From a virus, in IMG/VR virus record IMGVR_UViG_3300038463_000304, positions 1-35,676 of that record: a stretch of DNA of 35,676 nucleotides; one strand, given 5' to 3'. A model generated the notes under the pieces. The model was given only the letters and a program-made list of their open reading frames with translations, had not been told where the DNA came from and did no database searches. Both the position numbers and the translations under genes were made by a program. Numbering within the stretch: the first letter of the stretch is position 1; each line of letters opens with the position of its first letter. Shown one piece after another: positions 1-6,771 of the stretch.

Positions 1-194
1 AATATACATATCCATTGAGAAATGATACGTTGTAGATCGAGCCAGGACTTCCGGTGATGACAGTCGTACTGGTCTGCGTAGGAGCGGCCAGATTTGTCAA
101 ATTGACGACCACGAAATGCGCGCCAGAATTATATCCCACAAAGGCATATTGTACGCCACTAACAACTCCAACTGTGCAATTGTAGGCTCCTCCA
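1..194. repeat. Terminal direct overlap, left copy
   Basis: These bases recur at 35483-35676 with two differences (A/C at 127 against 35609, A/G at 146 against 35628). One difference changes Ser to Ala in the fibre frame and the other is silent. Joining the copies keeps one frame open through the join. This fits a circular or circularly permuted genome assembled from slightly different variants better than a true fixed terminal repeat. Confidence 0.9.
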
Positions 195-565
195 CCAGCA
201 GCCACGAATGTTCCAGTGATTGTAGGACGAGTCTGGTCGCTTATATCCCAGATAGTCAAAGTGGGAGACCCTAGGAATCCTACCCCGATGGCATATGTCT
301 TGCCTGTTACGATAGACGTGAAGATGGTCGTACTTTCATATTTGATTGTACCAGGAGAACCAGAAGGAACGGGGCCCTGAGTAACTAAAGAAAAATTCGG
401 ATTGATATTCTTGGATTGGTCAACGTAAGTAAATGACCCTCCTGCACTGAGAAAATCTCCGGCAAGATTGCTATTTGCTGGAGGCGCCGGAACTAGACCG
501 CTGGTGCCTCCGCTTCCACTATCCCCCACGAAAATCTGAAGATTTAGGGTATTTGTTGTTGTCAT
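1..565 (-). CDS. Propeller-type tail fibre, N-terminal part (runs off the window, continues at 35676)
   Basis: This is an open frame from ATG at 565 that reaches base 1 without a stop. It begins MTTTNTLNLQIF, then a Ser/Gly-rich linker (SGSGGTSG), then beta-rich repeats (LTIWDISDQTRPTITG, FVVVNLTNLAAPTQTS) of the LVIVD or seven-bladed-propeller type. When the window is circularised the frame joins 34314-35482 exactly, giving 578 codons including the stop. The likely role is a virion-attached fibre or receptor-binding protein. It lies directly after the 166-residue protein at 572-1072, and only a weak purine stretch (GCGAG) precedes the start. The fibre role is inferred from the tip domain at its C-terminus and from its neighbours. 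Confidence 0.8.
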   Translation of the reverse strand, partial: MTTTNTLNLQIFVGDSGSGGTSGLVPAPPANSNLAGDFLSAGGSFTYVDQSKNINPNFSLVTQGPVPSGSPGTIKYESTTIFTSIVTGKTYAIGVGFLGSPTLTIWDISDQTRPTITGTFVAAGGGAYNCTVGVVSGVQYAFVGYNSGAHFVVVNLTNLAAPTQTSTTVITGSPGSIYNVSFLNGYVY

Positions 566-571
566 GACTCG

Positions 572-1072
572 CTACACTATGGTTAAATTGCCTATAGAAC
601 TTGTAACAGTAAAATCTGTATTAGCAGCCGAGCAGAAAAAGAATAATGTGTCGTACTGGCGTGCTGAACTTATGGAACCACCTGTCCCCGAAGTAGTGCT
701 TAAATCACCAAAATGAATCGTCTGTCCAGCATTTTGTGCGATGGTAAATCCACCTGCTCCAAAAGCCGAAACGGCGAAAGAGGTACCAAACGCCGCTGTC
801 GATGGGAGAGTAAGTGTAACAAGACTACCACTGTTAGCATTATAATAGGTATTAATAGCCATTCCAGTAGATGCAGGGGCTTCAACCCATGTCGCTCCCC
901 CACTACTGGAAACGCTTACATCTGTACTACCATTGCCTGGATTATCAGTAACAGTAAAATTCGCACCAACAAAATTCAGAATTGCTTCTTGAGGAAGTGC
1001 TGACCCGTTGTGCTCTATAGTTATATATCCCACGCTTCCCCCGCTTGCAGTAATAATATTTATATATGCCAT
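572..1072 (-). CDS. Fibre-tip module protein, 166 aa
   Basis: Residues about 60-166 match the C-terminal module found in the seven tandem genes at 30-34 kb: a TLPSTAAFGTSF segment, then GGFTIAQNAGQTIHFG, then SGTGGSIS, ending with the SSIGNLTIV signature. The N-terminal 60 residues (MAYINIITASGGSVGYITIE) differ from the array proteins. An AGGA ribosome site precedes the ATG. It lies between small virion-like genes and the propeller fibre, so a distal tail or fibre accessory role is likely. The exact function is unknown; the paralogy is visible directly in the sequence. Confidence 0.75.
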   Translation of the reverse strand: MAYINIITASGGSVGYITIEHNGSALPQEAILNFVGANFTVTDNPGNGSTDVSVSSSGGATWVEAPASTGMAINTYYNANSGSLVTLTLPSTAAFGTSFAVSAFGAGGFTIAQNAGQTIHFGDLSTTSGTGGSISSARQYDTLFFFCSAANTDFTVTSSIGNLTIV

Positions 1073-1079
1073 AATGTTC

Positions 1080-1415
1080 CTATACTGCTTGAGCTGTTAC
1101 GTTTAATGACATCGATCCACCACCCCCTGAAATTGTGCATCTCAAAAGATCTCCATAAACTACAAGTTCTAGAGTCGATTGACCATCCGAGGTAAAGGAA
1201 GCGATAGTACCATTGAGAGTGTCGATAGGAATCCAATAACTACTATCTAGAGGAGTAGCAGTTTGAAATGTAACTGTTGCTCCATCCCATGTGCCCCAAT
1301 ATTTTAAACAAGCCCTTTTCATTGGAAAAATGAAAGACATACCTGTAGAAGACCCATTAGTTGTCTGAGCCTGAAAAAAAATAATTTCAGTAGTGGATGG
1401 GACTTGGTTGGTCAT
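1080..1415 (-). CDS. Hypothetical virion-associated protein, 111 aa
   Basis: I do not recognise this family. The protein is beta-rich, with a WGTWDGATVTFQTATP segment and a Ser/Gly-rich C-terminus (SGGGGSMSLNVTAQ). A good ribosome site (AGAGG) sits about 6 bases before the ATG. It lies in the leftward structural unit between the 127-residue protein and the fibre-tip protein with very short gaps, so a tail or fibre accessory role is inferred from context only. Confidence 0.6.
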   Translation of the reverse strand: MTNQVPSTTEIIFFQAQTTNGSSTGMSFIFPMKRACLKYWGTWDGATVTFQTATPLDSSYWIPIDTLNGTIASFTSDGQSTLELVVYGDLLRCTISGGGGSMSLNVTAQAV

Positions 1416-1428
1416 ATTAGCCTCTACC

Positions 1429-1812
1429 TTAACTGTATACTACATAACTCACTGATGAAGTGTCAGCGCCACTTGCAGAGTGTATAACAAAACCAGTACC
1501 TGGGGTGATTACGTAACCTAATGCATTTGGTGTTGCATTTGCTTCAGATAAAAGAACCACACTTCCTGCAGTGATAGTAGCTAAAGGCACAGTTGCGGCT
1601 CCTGCTGCTAGAGTAATGGTGCCAACTGCAAGAACAGTAGCCCCACCAGATACAAATGCAGATAATTCCGCAAGTGTTGCTTCTCTTGGCACCCAGTAGT
1701 TATTTGTAGCTGTAAATGTAGTATATTGATTAACAACGATCGTGTTTGCCGCAGTTAATGCTAAAGCTGGCGCGGCTTCTGCAATAACTAGACCGGTAGA
1801 TTTCATTCCCAT
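1429..1812 (-). CDS. Hypothetical virion-associated protein, 127 aa
   Basis: This Ala/Val/Thr-rich, beta-prone protein has few charged residues, as is common in phage decoration and fibre proteins. The start is well supported: AAGGAG lies about 8 bases upstream of the ATG and a candidate promoter lies in the 73-base gap before it. The central segment (LAVGTITLAAGAATVPLATI) suggests a beta-sandwich. No specific family is recognised. Its position between the ejection proteins and the fibre genes suggests a structural role. Confidence 0.6.
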   Translation of the reverse strand: MGMKSTGLVIAEAAPALALTAANTIVVNQYTTFTATNNYWVPREATLAELSAFVSGGATVLAVGTITLAAGAATVPLATITAGSVVLLSEANATPNALGYVITPGTGFVIHSASGADTSSVSYVVYS

Positions 1813-1824
1813 GATAAACTCCTT

Positions 1825-1853
1825 ATAGGATATAATTTATAAAATTAATTGTA
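1825..1853 (-). promoter_or_regulatory. Candidate sigma70-like promoter for the fibre genes
   Basis: On the minus strand TTGTTA is followed after 17 bases by TATATC, inside the AT-rich gap between the 633-residue ejection protein and the 127-residue gene. The -10 match is moderate. The gap is one of the few in an otherwise packed unit, which supports a secondary start here. Confidence 0.35.
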
Positions 1854-1885
1854 ACAACTTTTTTAATATAATGATAGAAAAAATT

Positions 1886-3787
1886 TTAATCTTGCGAACC
1901 AAACGAATAAGAACCTTGTTCCTCTTCCCTCTCGGCTCTAGTCGATTTCTTAAATGGCTTTGTCGCCAAAGTATCACTTTCTCCACGTGTTTCTGTATTA
2001 GCTACCGGATTTATTATATTTTGAGCTCCTTGTTGTGATTTATACCATTCGCGTGCTTGATTTAATTTGTCTTCATTTTTGTCTTTTGTTTCATTTTCTG
2101 TCTGTTTATTTTGAGCAGCCAATTTAGTCATAATGGGGAGATAATGTTTGACGACTTTATCAAACTGATCTTTAGTTTTTACCTTTGAGGCTGCATAAAG
2201 CGCATCTATCACTTTGGGATTTGCAAATAATTCTCCAGTTATAGCCAATGTTCCTACAACTTGTGCTGTTTCCAAAGGAGCCTTCCAAGCACCTATAAGC
2301 GTAGCCAGTGCTGCAGCATTATTCGATGTATTAGAAAAATTGCCATATTTACCAGTATCTTTAACATGCACCAAAGCTTTTGCTACATTCATCAATTTGT
2401 TAGAATGTTCTTTGTCCAAACCGGAAAGTGCAATTTTTTGAGCTTCTGGACGCCATTTATTAAAATTATTAGCCCAAACAAATGGACTGAATTCGCCATC
2501 TTTTCTACCCAGTTCATGGATCAAGGTATCAGAAAATTGCTTTTTTTCTGCCTTATTTAATCTCTTGGTCAAAACATCACCTTGCCGAGTTTCCCCTCTA
2601 GCCAAGCTGTTTTTAATTTCGTTAAATGTAGCTATGTCAGAGGTTTTGTTTTTACTAATAGCCTCGTTAGTAATCTTACGATTACCTTCACTAAAGTTAT
2701 GCCAAAATTTATTAGCTTTTTTAATGTCTTTGAGAGCGCTTGGATCTCTCGATAAAACAAAATCATCTATATCCTGAGCAATGGCTCCATACGCTCTTTT
2801 TAAGGCTTTTTGTTCTTTATCTCCCAGTTCCCCGACATCAATCAGTTTACCAATTGGCGATTTATATACTTCTGCAACATCACTAAAAGGCAAAGATCCT
2901 TCATAATTTGATGCCGCTTCTACCAATTCCGTCAATTCCTGTCCAGCTTGTGTCTTCGCTAATTTCGCTTGTGCTTCAGGAGTGATTGCTTGCAGTTCTT
3001 TGCGGATAGTTTCAATAGTGTTTGTTAGAGGCAGAAACTCTGTACGATCAATATTTTTCCAAGCTTTATCGGATAGCTTATTAAATATACTACTGGCTTT
3101 TTCATTATATTTTTTTGCGCCTGATGTCGTTAACTTGCCTGTCTGATTGAGATCTATTGGTTCCAAACCTTCGAAAAATGAATTCAGCTTTTTTCCTCTT
3201 TGTTCTGCTCTTGGGTTTATTCCACTGAAAACAGCACTTTGGGCATGCTTGATTAATCCTCTATCAGCTACATCAGCTAAAGTGGGTTGGAGGCCAGCTG
3301 CTTTGAAAGCCTCAGCTTTCTTAGGATTCAATTTAATCAATGAATTTATCAACTTTCCAGATAACTTTGCAGGAGCCGTTGCTAAACTTGCAGGATTGCC
3401 AACCAAAAGACTCCCCAGCAACCCTCCCGTATTACGCCCTTCCAATTCATTTTGAGTTTGAGGTTCACCAAATACTTTATTAGTCAGTTGAGTCGCAAAT
3501 TGGTTTCCATAATATGGAATAGAGGGCGTTTTAGCTAATTCTTCTGGCACACCAAAAGCTTGAGCGCCTTTTTCTGCACCATAGAGACCTAAATTCAACA
3601 GACCAATCGCCGTGTCAGGAATAGCAGAAATGGCTCCCCCCGGAAGGGCTTTTACGGCCTCTCTTACGCTGAATTCCTTATTCGATTCCAGACTTTTTTT
3701 GTGATTCCCTTCATATTCAGCGATCGCACGGTTCTTTTGCTGTTGTTTATACCATTGTCTGGCTTTCTCTAGATTTTGATCTTTCAT
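1886..3787 (-). CDS. Large internal virion / DNA ejection protein, 633 aa
   Basis: This is the third and largest of three consecutive genes (344, 397 and 633 residues) in the place where P22-like phages carry the ejection proteins gp7, gp20 and gp16. It is lysine- and alanine-rich and mostly helical. It has an amphipathic or hydrophobic stretch near residues 45-80 (AISAIPDTAIGLLNLGLYGA) and another near 490-525. The motif A-R-x-W-Y-K-x-Q-Q occurs close to the N-terminus (about residues 9-17) and again near residue 575. It probably leaves the virion with the DNA and helps cross the envelope. Family membership is inferred from context and composition, not from a catalytic motif. Confidence 0.6.
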   Translation of the reverse strand: MKDQNLEKARQWYKQQQKNRAIAEYEGNHKKSLESNKEFSVREAVKALPGGAISAIPDTAIGLLNLGLYGAEKGAQAFGVPEELAKTPSIPYYGNQFATQLTNKVFGEPQTQNELEGRNTGGLLGSLLVGNPASLATAPAKLSGKLINSLIKLNPKKAEAFKAAGLQPTLADVADRGLIKHAQSAVFSGINPRAEQRGKKLNSFFEGLEPIDLNQTGKLTTSGAKKYNEKASSIFNKLSDKAWKNIDRTEFLPLTNTIETIRKELQAITPEAQAKLAKTQAGQELTELVEAASNYEGSLPFSDVAEVYKSPIGKLIDVGELGDKEQKALKRAYGAIAQDIDDFVLSRDPSALKDIKKANKFWHNFSEGNRKITNEAISKNKTSDIATFNEIKNSLARGETRQGDVLTKRLNKAEKKQFSDTLIHELGRKDGEFSPFVWANNFNKWRPEAQKIALSGLDKEHSNKLMNVAKALVHVKDTGKYGNFSNTSNNAAALATLIGAWKAPLETAQVVGTLAITGELFANPKVIDALYAASKVKTKDQFDKVVKHYLPIMTKLAAQNKQTENETKDKNEDKLNQAREWYKSQQGAQNIINPVANTETRGESDTLATKPFKKSTRAEREEEQGSYSFGSQD

Positions 3788-3788
3788 T

Positions 3789-4982
3789 TCATCTACCTTC
3801 TAGTTGCTCCAGAGTATAATTGCCGAAAGGTGTTTCTAGCGTCTCGGTGACTGGCTTGGCCGCATTTATGATGGCGTCAAATTCATTGTCTGGTCTGAAT
3901 ATTACATCTTGCCACAGAGTTTGATTCTGATAATTCACGGTACTATCATCATTTATTAAAGGAAAGGCATTCGCATATTGCGACCATCTGGTACGGAATT
4001 GCTTACCGTTTCCACCTGCCCCGATGAATTCTTGAGCTGCCTTGTTATATTGGATCACTGCCCGATTGGTCAAAGCATCTATCTGCTGTACTATCGCTCC
4101 ATTACCTTCCTCGGTGTTGGTCTTCGCAGGCTTAGTCAATTCAATACGTGCCATATCATTATCAGATTGAGTGCCTTTCAAGGTTGTTGAAAGATCTATG
4201 ACAACTTGACTCACAATGGCATCAAAAGCTTCCGCAGCCTTAGCGCCTTTTGTACTGAAGGCTTGACCGAGAGTTTTAACTTCCCCAGCAAAAGGACCTT
4301 GATAAAATTTATCGAGAAGTTTATTGGCTATGTCGAGTTTGTTTAGTAATTTACTACCCTCAACTGCAGCTTGTGAAGTTTCGTCTAGAAATTTCTTATC
4401 AACTTTTTTATCTTCGGCTTTTTCTTTCAAATCTTCTTCAAATGCTAGCTTTTGACCAATTGGAGTATTACCAAATGGATTTTGCGGAGCTTGATTCCCT
4501 CCGGCCATTTGCTGACTGAAATTACCTTGGCCTTGTTGTTGTGGAGTGTTACCTTGAGCTAACTTGTTTTGAAATCGAACCAATTCTCCAGTCACGGGAT
4601 TAAATTTATCTTCTACTTTGGTATCATTCAGATCCTGAATTTGCTTCAAGAGTGTCAAGGCTTCCTTTGGAGGGACGCCAGCAGCTCCCAAAGCTTTGAG
4701 CGCATCATTAGGTTTTGTTATATCAATCTGATTCAGAAGTTGAGGAAGCGCTTTAGCTAATTGTTGAGAACGTAAAGCCTCATTCTTTTTCATCTCGTGA
4801 GCTTCTTGCTGACGTTGACCTTCTTGTTGTTGCCGCATGAAAAGAGCCTGATCCATCAAACGTTGGCCACCTTGAGGATTAAACGCACTGATACCCCCCA
4901 GATAATTCTGATTCTGGTGCAATTTGTCTATAAAATTACCTCCCTGAGCTAGTCCATTCGTAATATCTTGAATAAATTTCAT
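3789..4982 (-). CDS. Internal virion / DNA ejection protein, 397 aa
   Basis: This is the second of three consecutive ejection-type genes, one base from the next. The first 130 residues are helical and Gln-rich (RQQQEGQRQQEAHEMKKNEA). A low-complexity Gln/Asn/Gly linker (residues about 140-175) follows, then a helical second half. The composition resembles P22 gp20/gp16-like injection proteins, which are poorly conserved. No enzymatic motif is visible. The role is inferred from gene order. Confidence 0.55.
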   Translation of the reverse strand: MKFIQDITNGLAQGGNFIDKLHQNQNYLGGISAFNPQGGQRLMDQALFMRQQQEGQRQQEAHEMKKNEALRSQQLAKALPQLLNQIDITKPNDALKALGAAGVPPKEALTLLKQIQDLNDTKVEDKFNPVTGELVRFQNKLAQGNTPQQQGQGNFSQQMAGGNQAPQNPFGNTPIGQKLAFEEDLKEKAEDKKVDKKFLDETSQAAVEGSKLLNKLDIANKLLDKFYQGPFAGEVKTLGQAFSTKGAKAAEAFDAIVSQVVIDLSTTLKGTQSDNDMARIELTKPAKTNTEEGNGAIVQQIDALTNRAVIQYNKAAQEFIGAGGNGKQFRTRWSQYANAFPLINDDSTVNYQNQTLWQDVIFRPDNEFDAIINAAKPVTETLETPFGNYTLEQLEGR

Positions 4983-4996
4983 GGTCGCCTCATTGG

Positions 4997-6031
4997 TTAA
5001 AAATATCTTTGTCCACTTTGTGTCATCCCAGCAACTCCCTGATTGCCCCCAGTGTAAGGTTGGGCATGAGCATTAAATCCGCCTCCACCTCCGAATCCAC
5101 CAAACCCTTGAGCCACTTGACCAAAACCACCGAGGGCTTGTCCAGCTGCTCCTATTCTAGCCCATAAATTAGGTTTACCTGCTGTGGGATTAGTCACAGT
5201 TCCACTCGATGAGGAATCGCTTATGGTAGAGCCAGGAAATGCACTTAGACCTTGAGCGAAGTTCTGATTCATCGCGCCAGGAGTAGTCTGTTGTAAATAT
5301 GGCTGCAAAACATTTAATAAACTTTGATTTTGTTCCTGTAGGGCTCCCCCAGCATTCAGCATATCTTGTAACGTCATTCTTCTTAGATTTTGAGCACCTG
5401 CAAATGCGCCCGCTCTAGCATTCAATCTAGCTTTGGAAGCTATATCTTCTAATCCAGCCAATTGAGTGCCGAAAGCGGAATTACTGAAAGCATTTAGACC
5501 ACCAGTTCGCAACAGTTGATTGGAGCGCATACCATTTAAAGCTTGCTGTCTCTGATCTTCTAAATTTGCTAACTCAGGTTCTAAAACATTTTTATTGTAT
5601 AAATTTTGGTAACCTGGCAATTCGTTTTGAAGTCCAGATAACCCGCCACCAAAAGCTTGGATAGCTTGTTGCTGGTAAGGATTAAATGGCTCTACAGCTC
5701 CAAGAGGGCTAACTCCAGTACCATTGCCGAAAACTCCTCCAGTGGAATTTGAATAATTCTGCAATTCTTGTAACGCCTGAGAACCAAATGGGCCACCCTG
5801 AGCTTGTCCTAATGGTGGGGCAGAATATCTCGTATGGAATTGCTGTTGAATACTTGGCAAATATTGATTTAAATATGCATTTTGAACTTCAGGAGGTAAT
5901 GTGTTAAACCCAGACTCCTGATGACTGGCGCTAGAACTAGATTGACCTCCAGGTGATCCTCCCTTATTTCTTCCGAAAAGACTGCCCCCAATAGCGGCGG
6001 CGCCTGCTACAAAAGGTAATGCTGCTGCCAT
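4997..6031 (-). CDS. Internal virion / DNA ejection protein, 344 aa
   Basis: This is the first of three ejection-type genes. The frame stays open upstream to 6067, but ATG at 6031 is preferred: GGGAG lies 8 bases upstream and the start follows the GNAT stop codon (6033) by one base. The N-terminus (MAAALPFVAGAAAIGGSLFG) is a short hydrophobic segment followed by basic residues (RNKGG), as seen in P22 gp7-like and other podoviral injection proteins. The middle is rich in Gln, Asn and Leu. The C-terminus is Gly-rich (GFGGFGGGGGF). The function is inferred from position and composition. Confidence 0.55.
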   Translation of the reverse strand: MAAALPFVAGAAAIGGSLFGRNKGGSPGGQSSSSASHQESGFNTLPPEVQNAYLNQYLPSIQQQFHTRYSAPPLGQAQGGPFGSQALQELQNYSNSTGGVFGNGTGVSPLGAVEPFNPYQQQAIQAFGGGLSGLQNELPGYQNLYNKNVLEPELANLEDQRQQALNGMRSNQLLRTGGLNAFSNSAFGTQLAGLEDIASKARLNARAGAFAGAQNLRRMTLQDMLNAGGALQEQNQSLLNVLQPYLQQTTPGAMNQNFAQGLSAFPGSTISDSSSSGTVTNPTAGKPNLWARIGAAGQALGGFGQVAQGFGGFGGGGGFNAHAQPYTGGNQGVAGMTQSGQRYF

Positions 6032-6032
6032 G

Positions 6033-6491
6033 TTATTTTCTCCCAAATATGAAATTTGCTCCAGCATAACTGAAGCCTTTAATACTCAAATATTTATCTT
6101 TCAAATGCGCATCGGTGCCAGTCATATGCCCCATAATCAATAACAAATTATTGTCTTCGGAAAACTCTTTAACCGCATCAATCAGTTTGTCTGAAATACC
6201 AGTCCCTCTATAGTCCTTGTCTGTCATAAAAAGCTCATTAAATAAAACTGGTTCAGTTACATTCCACGGCACATTGCCAATTCTAAGGCCGAGCGCTCCT
6301 ATTATCTTATCTCCATATTCTCCAACCAAAAATAAGTGATTGGCTATTAAATCTGCCAGCCAGACCCCCGTTTGTGCACAAACTCCTGGAAAGCCCTGAA
6401 CTCGCACCTCTTCAAACCATTGTACACTCAAATTCAAAATCGCGCTATGATCAAATGCTGTCGCTTTTCTTATATTTACTTTTTCGTTCAA
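6033..6491 (-). CDS. GNAT-family N-acetyltransferase, 152 aa
   Basis: The GNAT fold is recognisable. It starts with a beta strand and helix (NIRKATAFDHSAILNLS) and has the acetyl-CoA pyrophosphate-binding loop DYRGTGISDKLID at residues about 93-105, matching the R/Q-x-x-G-x-G/A pattern of motif A. A typical length for the family is about 150 residues. It should transfer an acetyl group from acetyl-CoA to an amine, but the substrate cannot be read from sequence. It sits inside the virion gene block, overlapping the gene before it by 4 bases and 1 base from the ejection gene after it. It could modify a virion protein, a host protein or a host defence component. Confidence 0.8.
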   Translation of the reverse strand: MNEKVNIRKATAFDHSAILNLSVQWFEEVRVQGFPGVCAQTGVWLADLIANHLFLVGEYGDKIIGALGLRIGNVPWNVTEPVLFNELFMTDKDYRGTGISDKLIDAVKEFSEDNNLLLIMGHMTGTDAHLKDKYLSIKGFSYAGANFIFGRK

Positions 6492-6769
6492 AATGTGCTC
6501 ATACTTATTCTAACCCAATTTGCTACCCCAGCAACTGGAATTAATACATATTCATAGGGGTATACTCTTATAACATCATATAATTTATCCACTCCCACAG
6601 TAATATCAGTGCTGTTGGCGGGTGCAGTTGTCCTATCCGTTCTCAGTGTACCCAACGTATAAGAATTTAAAAAATTGGAGCTATTAGAAAATTGCTGCTC
6701 TAATCTCTTGACTCTTTCCTCTAATACTGATGTTCCAGTAATCGGTATCTGATTTAAACTTTTACTCAT
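6488..6769 (-). CDS. Hypothetical small virion-block protein, 93 aa
   Basis: The protein starts with a short coiled-coil-prone segment (SVLEERVKRLEQQFSN, residues about 14-29) followed by a beta-rich C-terminal half. The gene overlaps the GNAT start by four bases (ATGA) and follows the hub gene by two bases. This suggests translational coupling in the tail module. A small trimeric tail-tip or linker protein is possible but unproven. Confidence 0.6.
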   Translation of the reverse strand: MSKSLNQIPITGTSVLEERVKRLEQQFSNSSNFLNSYTLGTLRTDRTTAPANSTDITVGVDKLYDVIRVYPYEYVLIPVAGVANWVRISMSTF

Positions 6770-6771
6770 TA

